DNA from: Nissolia schottii
Taxonomy: Eukaryota > Streptophyta > Magnoliopsida > Fabales > Fabaceae
Length of the DNA stretch: 64,000 nt
NCBI GenBank assembly: GCA_003254905.1
Contig: QANU01066072.1
Span: 409,576-473,575, forward strand
Reading direction: 5' to 3'
Shown one piece after another: positions 54,595 to 64,000 of the stretch. The position numbers and the translations under genes are program-made. Under the pieces are notes generated by a model that did no database searches, was not told the DNA's origin, and saw nothing but the letters and a program-made list of their open reading frames with translations. Within the stretch, counting starts at the first letter, position 1; every line of letters starts with the position of its first letter.

Positions 54595-55139
54595 TCGTGC
54601 ACTCTCTTTCCTCAACTAGTAAAAATCAGAACAAGAAAAGAAAAAAGGGTTTCCTCAGGAGTGGGGATAAGGGTCTTTTTTTAAGGCATGAAGAGGTTAG
54701 GTTTTGCTGCTTCTATATATCATCAGTCGCTGCTCCTGATTCAGACAAACTGAAAAAAATAAAGCCTGAAATTCCCCCAAGAACCGTCTCTTTATCCCAC
54801 CTTTGACTTCATAACGTAGCGTTTCTCTTTTTTTGGGAAGAGAGTTTCTCCCCCACACACACTCATTGACTAGTCTCTTTTAGAAAAGGATAAAAATGCC
54901 GAAATGTCTATTTAACCTTTGAATTCATTTGCAGCAGAAGCCCTCCCTCCCCAAAATTGGATCGTTTCCCAATGGAAAGAAGAGGAAAAGGTACCCACTA
55001 CTGTTAGTCAGGTCACTTTCCCCCTTGCTGCTGCACTTGGTTAATTCCCGTTGTTCCCCCACACACCACACTCCCTCTTGTAATTTCTTTATTTTGTACC
55101 CACACACCCTCATTAATCCCCCCCCCTCCCCCTTTGTCA
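54595..55139 (+). promoter_or_regulatory. GRAS gene promoter and 5' leader
   Basis: Candidate TATA motifs are TCTATATATC (about 54712) and TCTATTTAACC (about 54907). Two short upstream ORFs could be in the leader: an 8-codon one starting ATGCCGAAATG (54896) and an 11-codon one starting ATGGAAAGAAG (54973). Which of them is transcribed depends on the true start site, which I cannot fix. Confidence 0.4.
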
Positions 55140-56570
55140 ATGACGCAATTTACACCTTTGCACCAAGGCACAACACACCACCACTTAATTTCCAACCCCA
55201 CCATTGTCATGAACAAGAACCAGCAAATCCCTAGGAGTAGACCATGGCCCGGCTTCCCTACCCCTAACAAGCCACTAGGCGTCGGCATCGGCAGCTTCGG
55301 GGACGCCACCTGCATGGAACAGTTACTCGTTCACTGCGCCAACGCCATCGAGACCAACGACGTAACCCTCGCGCAGCAGATCCTCTGGGTCCTCAACAAC
55401 ATCGCTCCCCCCGACGGCGACTCCAACCAGCGCCTCGCCGGGAGCTTCCTCAGGGCGCTGACCTCCCGCGCCGCCAACACCGGAACCTGCAAGGTCCTCG
55501 CCGCCGTCGCCGACAGCCGCATCGAGACCCACCGATTCTCCGTCATCGAGCTGGCGAACTTCGTCGACCTGACCCCCTGGCACCGGTTCGGCTTCACCGC
55601 CGCCAACTCCGCCATACTCGAAGCAACCGAAGGGTTCTCCGTCATCCACATCGTGGACCTCAGCCTGACGCACTGCATGCAGATCCCGACGCTGATCGAC
55701 GCCATCGCGAGCCGCCACGTGGCGCCACCTGTCATCAAGCTCACCGTCCCGGGCCCTCCCTCGATGGGGGACGGCACCACCATCCCTCCCACTCTGGACC
55801 TCACCTACGAAGAACTGGGCGCGAAGCTCGTCAATTTCGCAAGGTCCAAGAACGTGGTCATGGAATTCAGGGTGGTCTCTTCCAGCTACGAAGACGGCTT
55901 CGCCGCCCTCTTCGAACACCTGCGGGTGCAACACATAGTCCACGTGGCAGAAGGCCGCCCAAGTGAAGCTCTAGTCGTTAACTGCCACATGATGCTTCAC
56001 TACATCCCAGACGAAACTGCACTCTCCGCCCTTACAACGGATTCCAACAACCATCCTTACCTTTACTGTTACAATTCTTCTTGTTCAGATAACAATAGCA
56101 ACACCGCATCGTTGCGATCCTTGTTTCTCAAGGCCCTGCGCGGGTTGGACCCGACGATTGTCGTTTTGGTTGAAGAGGATGCCGATTTGACCTCGAATAA
56201 CTTGGTGTGCAGGCTCAGGGCTGCGTTTAATTACCTGTGGATACCTTACGACACGGTGGACACGTTTCTGCCTAAAGGGAGCAAGCAGAGGCAGTGGTAT
56301 GAGGCGGATATTTGTTGGAAGATTGAGAATGTGATAGCGCAGGAGGGGCTGCAGAGGGTGGAGAGGGTGGAGACGAAGGGGAAGTGGGAGCAGCGAATGA
56401 GAGGGGCGGGATTCTGTGGGGTCGGGTTCAGCGAGGACTCGGTTTCGGAAGTTAAGGCCATGCTGGATGAGCACGCGGCTGGGTGGGGGTTGAAGAAGGA
56501 GGAGGAGCAGCTTGTTCTCACGTGGAAAGGCCATAATGTCATCTTTGCCTCTGCTTGGTTACCTGCCTGA
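55140..56570 (+). CDS. SCL32: GRAS-family transcription regulator, SCARECROW-LIKE 32 type
   Basis: Nuclear regulator of the GRAS family, intronless, 476 aa. The ATG at 55140 is chosen. The frame opens two codons earlier at a TTG, with no ATG further upstream. A short variable N-terminus holds RSRPWPGFPT (33-42) and GSFGDATCMEQLLVHCANAI (51-70), distinctive of SCL32. The first leucine-heptad region continues with QQILWVLNNIAPPDGDSNQR. The VHIID box is VIHIVDLSLTHCMQ (168-181). The PFYRE region follows, then the SAW domain ending WKGHNVIFASAWLPA. The SCL32 group is little characterised; GRAS proteins act by protein contacts with other factors. GC at third positions is very high in the first half and falls later, against an AT-rich background. 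Long antisense frames (for example 55323-55943) are shadows of this composition. Confidence 0.96.
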   Translation: MTQFTPLHQGTTHHHLISNPTIVMNKNQQIPRSRPWPGFPTPNKPLGVGIGSFGDATCMEQLLVHCANAIETNDVTLAQQILWVLNNIAPPDGDSNQRLAGSFLRALTSRAANTGTCKVLAAVADSRIETHRFSVIELANFVDLTPWHRFGFTAANSAILEATEGFSVIHIVDLSLTHCMQIPTLIDAIASRHVAPPVIKLTVPGPPSMGDGTTIPPTLDLTYEELGAKLVNFARSKNVVMEFRVVSSSYEDGFAALFEHLRVQHIVHVAEGRPSEALVVNCHMMLHYIPDETALSALTTDSNNHPYLYCYNSSCSDNNSNTASLRSLFLKALRGLDPTIVVLVEEDADLTSNNLVCRLRAAFNYLWIPYDTVDTFLPKGSKQRQWYEADICWKIENVIAQEGLQRVERVETKGKWEQRMRGAGFCGVGFSEDSVSEVKAMLDEHAAGWGLKKEEEQLVLTWKGHNVIFASAWLPA

Positions 56571-58019
56571 ACCGTTTCTTTTTTTTGTTCTTGCTTTGTA
56601 ACTCTATATATGAATAATGAACGTTTCGTGTTCTTATCTAGTCTCTTTTCTTCCTTGTATTTCTAGGAGTAAATCATGGCGAGCAGATGAGATGAGAATT
56701 CCTTTTTTTCTTTTTTTTCCTTTGGGTTTTTGGGGTTAGAGATAGTATACATTTATGCTGTAGTAACTAATTTATTTATTTAGAGATAGTCTATATAGCT
56801 GCTTCTGCTGCTGTGTCATTCAGTACTGTTTAATTATCCATATCAGTTAAGTTGAATACCATTGTCTTTTGATTTAACTTTATTTTTATTAAACATTTTT
56901 CCTGCTTTAGCTGAGAGCATGCATGAGTGCGTGTTGAGAAAAATTGTTCTGACAAGTCTATCACTTCGTCTCTTATTTTTAAGCACGTTTATGATAAAAT
57001 GATTGTCATCAATTTTATTATAAATGTGTTACCAGATGAAATGTTGATCTTACCCGGGTATAAGCTAGTATCTCTCGAGTGTCTAATGATACAAGTAGAA
57101 AGCAACAACTTCTTTTTTTCGAAGAAGAATGTATAATGGAATTTCTTCTCCTCAGGTAAATATACTCTATTTTGAACATCTCCATGAATTCTCCAATTTC
57201 AAGGATGCTCCCACTTGGCCACTCAAGGTTATATTTGAACTAGAAATCAGTTTAAAAATTCTTTTATCCTCGATAGGAAAAATAATCATGTTCCATATTA
57301 ATTATATATCATTCATCATGTTTTTTTCTTTTCTTCTAGAAATAATCAACATATATAGAGCATGGTTCTTTTTCATAGGATAAAAGAATTTCTTGAAATC
57401 AGTTAGTGAATTCATGTAATTGCAGCCTACGATATGTTGATATTGCTGCATTTAACTTGCTTCTCTTTTGTGAGTATATATCCTCCGTATAAGACGCATG
57501 AATTCTAGCTAATAAACACAGATGTAGACGACAGATAATGACTACTTTGGTTTTCTCTTAATTGGTAATTTGGTGGCTTCATTGTTTATGAAGATGGCTT
57601 CTGACTAGTACTGGATTTAGGAATTCCCACCAATCTTTATTGCAACCTTTACGGATTGCTTGGGTATGTATACCTGTATTGAGTGTGAATCTTACCCTCT
57701 AGAAGCTGTCCACCTTGTTCTATATAATTGGGTCAGCCTTCATTGTATCACATCATTGAGATACAATTTTAACATTTCACATTTAGATATATTTATAATA
57801 AAATTAGCCAAATCAAGAAAACACATGAGTATAATATTAATAAAGTTTAGTAAAACTTATGTGAATATAACTAAATAAAATGTGTTAAAATTATATATCT
57901 ATTCCACTTTACGTGCAGTTTCGAATAGACTTATAGGACTATATCTCAGATGCTTGGACTTACTAGTAAAAGTTGCTAGTACTTTAAACTTATGAGCTAT
58001 ATATATAGGGTTGATGTCG
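56571..58019. other. 3' flank of the GRAS gene and spacer
   Basis: The first few hundred bases likely hold the 3' untranslated region. Beyond about 56900 there are open stretches (56927-57136, 57129-57383), but none is protein-like. Nothing else recognised. Confidence 0.45.
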
Positions 58020-58199
58020 CTATTCAGTCTAAGCCTACCCTATGAGAAGCAAACTCGCGCGTATATCTTCCGACGAATGGTACACCTTGGACACATTTTT
58101 GGTCATTAGCGAAAAATCATCTTAATTTATGTTATTTTCATACTGTGGTTAAAAATCTGAAATTTGTAAAGTGGAGTATAAATAAAATAGGTGTACACT

Positions 58200-59110
58200 A
58201 GTTTTTGTAGTCATTGTATGGTGCACATATGATATTATAAACATTAAGTGCACAAATTTTTACACACACGTACATAAACATTTTTCACATTCGAAACAAA
58301 ATCATTTTAGATTTGTGACACATTAAATAACAAAAAATAATTGTTGTACTCTCTCTCTGTAACGAGTAGGGTCCAATTAGGAATAGGCCATAGGCCCAAT
58401 AAACAATTAATTCAATTAGGGGAGTTTAGACTAGTATAAATAGGAGTTATGAATTGTAAAGAGGGATGGAAAATTTGTGTTAGGCTATCCTACCTCTCTC
58501 TCTAGGATTCTTCTTCTCTCTAGTTTTCCATCACTATCCATTTCTTTTGTAATTCAAACCAAAAGAATGCAGAAAATACCACAATTATTCCTATCAATTC
58601 CATAATCCATTCCATTACAAATCCACTTCGTTACACTCTCCTACTTTTCTTTCACACTCTAAGCACGTGTACTCACTCACTACCATGTACAAACTTTTAA
58701 ATTGAAGTACACAAACTTTTCAACAAGCATGACAACTAATAAGACGAAAATTAATCGAAAATGACAAATAAGAAAATTTTGATACTTACATGCACAAACT
58801 TTTGAATAAGAATGCACAAACTTTTAAATAACCAAAATTAAAAAAAAAATATATGATGAAAATAAAAACAAACACGAACACAGAGACATAGAAGAAAACT
58901 TTTATACTCAAATGCACAAATTTTTAAACAATAAAGCACAAACTTTTTTTTATACATATGTACAAACGTTTTAACAACCAGAACTAAATACCATGATGGA
59001 CACGGAAATGAAAAAGAAAACCTTAACAACTCACATACACAAATTTTTTAACAACTATACACAAATTTTTTCACACATGTACAAACTTTTGAACAATTAA
59101 AAATAAAAAA
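58200..59110. repeat. CACAAAC-rich repeat split by a solo LTR
   Basis: TGCACAAA(C/T)TTTT-type words recur at least ten times at 58240-58280 and 58680-59110, sometimes as ACACAAATTTTTT. The pattern matches those at 18436-18600 and 35650-36905. A solo LTR (58358-58635) separates the two parts. Confidence 0.5.
58358..58635 (+). mobile_element. solo LTR with intact ends and target duplication
   Basis: The unit starts TGTAACG and ends CGTTACA, a perfect 7-base terminal inverted repeat with TG...CA ends. It is flanked by CTCTC on both sides (58353-58357 and 58636-58640), the expected 5-base duplication. The left copy lies in a (CT)n tract, which weakens that point a little. AGTATAAATAGGAG (about 58431-58444) is a TATA box, followed by a pyrimidine-rich start region. 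At 278 bases it fits a solo LTR of a small copia-like or TRIM element left by LTR-LTR recombination. Confidence 0.8.
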
Positions 59111-59670
59111 AAATTATGAAAATGAAAACAATAAGATTCACAATGTCTTGCAAAGAATGAAAAATGAAAAAAAAAAAAAAGAAAAACTGAAAAAACAAAG
59201 AAAAAAAACGTTACGATGAATGAAAAAAAAAAAGGAAGAAAAAAGGAAGAAGGGAGAGTGATGGGAGAAAAGAGGGAAAAAAAAGAAGCAGCAGCTTAAG
59301 GGGAGAAAAGGGAAAAAACAAAACGAACAAGAAAATAAGAAGAGGGGGAGCATGTGTGAAGAAGAGTGAATAGGAGGAAAAAGAAAATGTGCATTTTATG
59401 TGATAGCAAAAATTTGCGTAAACAAAGTATTTTTCATAAATAAAAACAACGCTTGAACAATAAAATAAAATAAAATACATTGAAAACGTCCAACGCAATC
59501 GCCTTTATAATTTATGCACGCTGACGAAATACAATATGTTAGTCACATATAACTCATCTAAATATATCTACAGTGTAATTTATATTGAATATTTTGTGTG
59601 AACTAAATCACATGGTGAGCTGAAAAATAAATCTGAACAACGAACACTTGAATTCTAATACGGGGGCAAG
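59111..59670. other. purine-rich low-complexity stretch
   Basis: 59150-59390 is almost purely A and G on the plus strand (AAAAAAGAAAAAC, GGAGAAAAG and similar). It gives Phe/Ser-rich antisense frames, which are not genes. Confidence 0.6.
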
Positions 59671-59825
59671 GGTCCTCTAATATATCCCTCATTTTAAATG
59701 GTAAAGTGAAAAATCTCATTATTAAATTATTAAAGTGAGAATGAGTTACATTTTTATTTTATTAATTTAACAGTGAAATATCTTATTTTACTATCTAAAG
59801 TGAGAAATCTCATTTTGAAGGATCC
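59671..59825. mobile_element. MITE-like inverted repeat
   Basis: The left half has GGTCCTCTAATATATCCCTC and TAAAGTGAAAAATCTCAT. The right half, reverse complemented, has GGATCCTTCAAAATGAGA and TTTCTCACTTTAGATAG. AGTGAGAA(T/A)-type words recur in between. The ends are only partly alike. Confidence 0.35.
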
Positions 59826-61561
59826 AAATACCTGTAGGTTTATATATCCAACAATTTAAATTTTGAATTCCTATTGGGTCCACCGAAATCCCTTCATCAT
59901 GTATATATATTCCACTCTGTTAGCCGTTAGCTTTTGTAACGTGTGTGTTTAATCATATTTTGCATACACATTTATTCATTTGTTAAATTAATTGGACGTC
60001 AATATTGTAATTCTAGCAGTCTTTATTCACCTTACACCTGAAAAAGACAAAGATGGAGAGGGAGGGACCAGGGAAGTCCGGGGTGAGTAATGATCTCTCG
60101 GTAGGGAAATTGCACCGGTACATATGTTTCTTTAAGCCTTTAATAGCACAATTAAATGATAAATGGGGACAGAGTTTGAAGGGGGAAAAAAATAGGTCTT
60201 CTCTTGCGGGGGTGCATCTGTCTCTGTGTGTATGTATATATCATTGATGTTGTTAACAGGGGAAATTGTAGTAGCGTTTTCTGTAATCATAGGTTGCTTT
60301 TGGTAGTTTCTGTATTTTCTTATCGAAGGTGAAATAAAAGAGACATAAGTTTTTGTTTGAGGATACAAAATTAGGATTTGAAAGCACATAAGTTTTTGTT
60401 TGAGGATACAAAATTAGGATTTGAAAGCACATAAATTTTTTATGTTCTGTCCATTGATTTGTTCCTCTAACTCGATATGTTTCATTTGGGCTTTCTCAAA
60501 GACAAAAAATATGGAGAAAGGAAGGTGCACAGAAAAGAAAAGAAAAAAGAGCAGACTTAGCCCGTGGAAATACTATTTTGCCAATATATCCCGGCTAAAT
60601 AGTAATTAAATTTTGTGACTTTGCCTGATCTTGCTGAGGGATTTAGAGATTTTGATGCGAGATCCCAGACACCTTTACTCACAAACTCATTGAAATTATT
60701 CAGTTTAATAATGGATAATTTTATATTTATTAACAGTATAAAGTCGGCCCAAATCTATGAACAGGAGATATTGTGCAAGTTTTAAAATACTTATATTATC
60801 CTTAGGGTCGTCATTCACATTAAAAATTTGTCCTATAGTTGTTCCCTTTATTCTCCGAATAATGTATTAAATATATTTTTCTTTTGTATTATTCTCTGAA
60901 TAATGTATCTTTCTCCTAAGGCTGAGATCATTAAAATAAAAAAAAAGAATAATCAAATCAAATTGCTCCATCTCTAAAATAAATGAATGTCTCTTCTTTA
61001 GGATGCCAGCTGTCTATATAAATGTCTTCTTGTAATCTCCTGATGGAAATAGAACTCGGTGCCTAAGGTGCTGTACTTTCTATCACGGCTCGAATTAAAG
61101 CTGAAACTGAAAGGCAAGACTGTGGTCTTTCTTTTGGATTAGTTTAATTGACAAAGTCCTTAACCCTTTTGCATTTATTGTTTTATTTTAGCAATAGTGG
61201 GCGTGATGGATTTAATGAATCGCATAATACAGATGAAGAAGTAAATTTGTAGCACATATTCCTTCTTTATAATCGATGATTTGAATGTGTGAGAAACTAT
61301 ACTTATTACTAAAAATTTATCTTTACATAACAAGTCATTGAGAAAAAAAATTATGCTAGCACAAAATTATTGCTGCAAGTCGCTGCGAATAAAAAAGCCC
61401 CGGCGAAGAAAAGAATTAAACTGAAGTGAAAAAACAGAGGAACCATGCTAGTAGAGATATTAACTTTAAGTAATTATGATTAAACACATATACATCAAAC
61501 TTATTCTCTACTCTTCGTTATTAGGAAAATAATCTCCACTTCTTTTTTATTATTATTTCAA
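59826..61561. other. spacer 3' of the peroxidase gene
   Basis: No gene apart from a tandem repeat noted separately. The last 200-300 bases before 61562 should include the peroxidase 3' untranslated region. Confidence 0.45.
60343..60437. repeat. 43-base tandem duplication
   Basis: Two exact-looking copies of a 43-base unit starting ACATAAGTTTTTGTTTGAGG (60343 and 60386), followed by the start of a third copy at 60429. The near-identity points to a recent event. Confidence 0.9.
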
Positions 61562-63865
61562 TTAAAGTACCGCACAATCAGAACGAATGTTCCCATTCTG
61601 CGCATTCTTGATTCCAACTCGGCCCAACTTGTTCATTGCAGCAACGAAATTGGCACGAAAAGTATTGCTGCTACTTGCAAAGGCATTCACTGCGGGCTTG
61701 GACCTTGGGTCCGTGAAGAGGACTTGGTCCGAAGAGAACAGGCCCTTACCATTCTGAAGATTCTTGTAATATTGGTTATCGAAGGCCCTTGGGGTCGTGG
61801 GGTCCATGTCAATCGCGATCCTGGGGTCCACGTTCCTCGGGCACATCAATTTCAGCGCTGATGCGTATAGCTCGTTCAGCGTGGGGTCCACTCGTCTTTG
61901 ACTCTTGTAACTGTATATTCTGTTCGAGAACTTGTCACAGTGGGAGAACCCAACGGTGTGAGCACCTGCCAAGTGAGCGAAGCACCCGTCGCAACACTCA
62001 TCAATCAACATAGTTCTATTTTCAATTGAGTTAGTCTATAGAATTGATGACTAGTTACGTCAAGTTTTTTATATTTATTGGATCAATTTTTTTATTTAAA
62101 TAAATCGTGTGAATTTGTTTTTGAAATAAGTATTTTAAAAATAAAAAGTATAACACATATCATTATTTGATTAAAATATATGTATGAAATTTTATTTATA
62201 TTTTTTTTATAAAACATTGATATAAATATAAACTTTTGTTGATTTACATTTTATTTATCTAAAATTTTAATAAAATTCACACCTTAATAAAATGCTATAT
62301 AAAATTATGTTCGTGTTATATACTAAATTAGTACACGTGTTACCTCTCTTCTATTTTCTTTCGGTATTGCCGATAAATTCCAATGTAGTGTAGAACATAA
62401 GTTAGTTATGTGCTAATTTGAGATTTCATAATTAGTTGTTCCAAGCCTCAACACAGTTGAAATGTCATTTTCTAATAATTAGTGACGTGTATGTCTAACC
62501 AAAGAATTTAAAAAAAAAAATTGGGGACATTTGCATGTGCCTCGTGATGAATCACACAACTTTCAACTCTCAAGCTTGGTTTTCGTGGCAGTTTGAAGTA
62601 GATTCAATGTATATTGATTTAATTTAATAAGCGAATTCAAAAATGTCAGATCCATTACTTTTCATTTGATCGAAATTGCTTGGCACATGATCTGAGTACA
62701 CAATAAATTATCATTTATTTTTAAATTTACCTTTTTAATGTATAATGATAGTTAATTTGACATAACGGTTCAACATTAGTAAATTCGTAATCTTTACAAC
62801 CAATTTTCAAACTTGAACGTTATCAAGGGAACAGAGATCATGTCCGATGGCAGCTGTTGATAGTAATTAAGTCAACAGAGACCATGTCTAATGGCAGCTG
62901 TTTATAATATAATTAGGAACATGTTATAATTTCTGTTAATGTTGCTCTTATTTTAATCATTTTCATTGGCAGTCATACCCTTAGATTGGAAAGTGTGATG
63001 CACGCGCATTACCTGAGAGGGCAATCATTTGTGTCTGGGTAAGCCCGTTTGCGGCAAAGAGTGAATTGAGCTGGTTCAAGTTGAATCCTGGCTGAGGGAG
63101 CCTCCCATTTACATCTGAAGCCTTTGATCTTAGCCCATCATATCTCCCCAACTCCACTTCATAGTAGGGCCCACCAGCCTGAAACATGCCAAATTCATTG
63201 CATTAGTTTATGAAAATCTTGTGCTTAATGCGTGACTAACGCTCCACAGTGTTATTTAACACTAACAATTCCTTCTCGATTGATCCAAAAATGATGGTAT
63301 TAAGTAGAATTAAAGTTATTGATGAAGAAATTACCAGTGAAATAACGTCCCGGGTTGCCATGGCGAGAATATCGGCGCACGAGACTTTGTTCCTGCACAG
63401 CGGGACAGCATCCACGGCTGCTTTCGCTCTGATCACCGTGTCGAAACCGTCTCCGGCCAACGAGAGATTGTCAGGGTGATCCTTCTCTGCTTTGTTGTTT
63501 GGTGTCGATGCTACCATGACCGAAGCATCGCAACCCTGCGCACAACATTGATTCCACAACACAGTATAAATTAGATGTAAATTGTATCTAAATATATTTA
63601 ATTTTTGTGAAGGCGACAATTATTTATGGAGGGAGAGATTGATATTTACCTGCACGAAGCAGTCGTGGAAGAAGAGGCGAAGGGTAGCTGGGACCGTAAC
63701 AAATGTCTCGTGGAATTTCTTCTTAACTGCTTCTCTGACAATGTTTTCGACATTGGGGCAGATTTTTGCGTAGTGGTGATGGCTTAGCTGGGAAGAAGCA
63801 GGGTATGAATGAAAGAACACACTTACGAGTAACCAGACAACAAGTACAAGATTGAGCTGAGCCAT
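61562..63865 (-). CDS. class III secretory peroxidase (PRX16/45-like)
   Basis: Haem peroxidase of the secretory pathway; uses H2O2 to oxidise phenolics in cell wall or vacuole. Four exons, the classic plant peroxidase layout: 63650-63865, 63335-63535, 63013-63178 and 61562-61965, total 987 bases, 328 aa plus stop. Residues 1-26 are a signal peptide ending ASSQ. The distal site is [11 protein letters not shown] with Arg63 and His67. GCDASV and the calcium-site residues follow. [16 protein letters not shown] lies in exon 2. The proximal haem ligand is His197 in [10 protein letters not shown]. The C-terminus has [20 protein letters not shown] and NKLGRVGIK. Eight Cys positions typical of the family appear present (for example at KICPN, HDCF, GCDA, LCRN, SCAD, SHC, MCP, SDC). 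The last intron is 1047 bases. Confidence 0.96.
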
Positions 63866-63974
63866 TTTCTGTTGTTTCTGCGGAGAGATTTCTTTAGTGG
63901 AAGATTTTTGATTGAAGACTGAGAGTGAAATTATTATGGGTTAAGTGGAAAAGTATAAGGGAGGAAGGGGGGAC

Positions 63975-63985
63975 ATATATTATAC
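63975..63985 (-). promoter_or_regulatory. TATA box of the peroxidase gene
   Basis: On the minus strand TATAATATATG lies about 115 bases before the start codon. A transcription start near 63945-63950 would leave a leader of roughly 80 bases. Judged by eye. Confidence 0.45.
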
Positions 63986-64000
63986 GAGTTATGAAAATGT

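Noticed and set aside
54405-54806. 133-codon frame with Leu-Ser repeats before the GRAS gene
   Set aside because: It starts at GTG, and its length comes from the CT microsatellite. It is better read as promoter or leader.
55134-55139. Start of the GRAS protein two codons earlier
   Set aside because: That position is TTG. The first ATG in frame is at 55140 and matches the usual beginning of SCL32 proteins.
55323-55943. 206-codon antisense open frame inside the GRAS gene
   Set aside because: High GC at third positions of the true gene removes stops from the antisense frames. The translation has no family feature.
59138-59498. Phe/Ser-rich antisense frames at 59138-59498
   Set aside because: They derive from a purine-only tract on the plus strand and are low complexity.

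Overview
The window is nuclear DNA of a dicot plant, probably a legume such as Glycine or a relative. The reasons are short intron-split genes of typical plant families, very AT-rich spacers, and many degraded transposable elements. The legume guess rests on general resemblance and is an inference. The assembly is draft: there is a 397-base gap (46926-47322) and single unknown bases at 20021 and 53576.

Five genes can be modelled with confidence, and every exon sum closes in frame. (1) A plastid-type casein kinase 2 alpha subunit, minus strand, 12201-17123, 10 exons, 420 aa. (2) A queuosine salvage enzyme (QNG1/DUF2419), plus strand, 20116-23483, 7 exons, 305 aa. (3) A class II LOB-domain repressor of the LBD37/38/39 group, plus strand, 29161-29934, 2 exons, 232 aa. 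(4) An intronless SCL32-type GRAS regulator, plus strand, 55140-56570, 476 aa. (5) A class III secretory peroxidase, minus strand, 61562-63865, 4 exons, 328 aa. They are unrelated neighbours with no sign of a shared pathway or cluster. A small gene at 24697-25055 looks broken by a 2-base slip in a TA run. An unidentified 174-codon reading frame lies at 17532-18056.

The rest is accessory DNA. 1-12200 holds no gene, only repeats and an LTR-like remnant. 18057-19900 carries a decayed LINE reverse transcriptase. 30964-34586 holds a Stowaway-like MITE four bases from a 3.5 kb CACTA element that keeps the tail of its transposase. 35283-37000 is a nested repeat interrupted by an LTR-like piece. 44878-47941 is a Helitron on the minus strand that seems to carry a captured exon. 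48060-48600 is the RNase H end of another LINE. 51021-51562 has a small CACTA-like MITE and nested palindromes. 58358-58635 is a solo LTR with a 5-base target duplication, inside a family of CACAAAC-rich repeats.

I found no convincing new biological system. The most useful leads are the Helitron with its exon, the duplicated 3' splice site and GC-AG intron in the CK2 gene, the start-stop upstream ORF before the LBD gene, and the small frameshifted gene.
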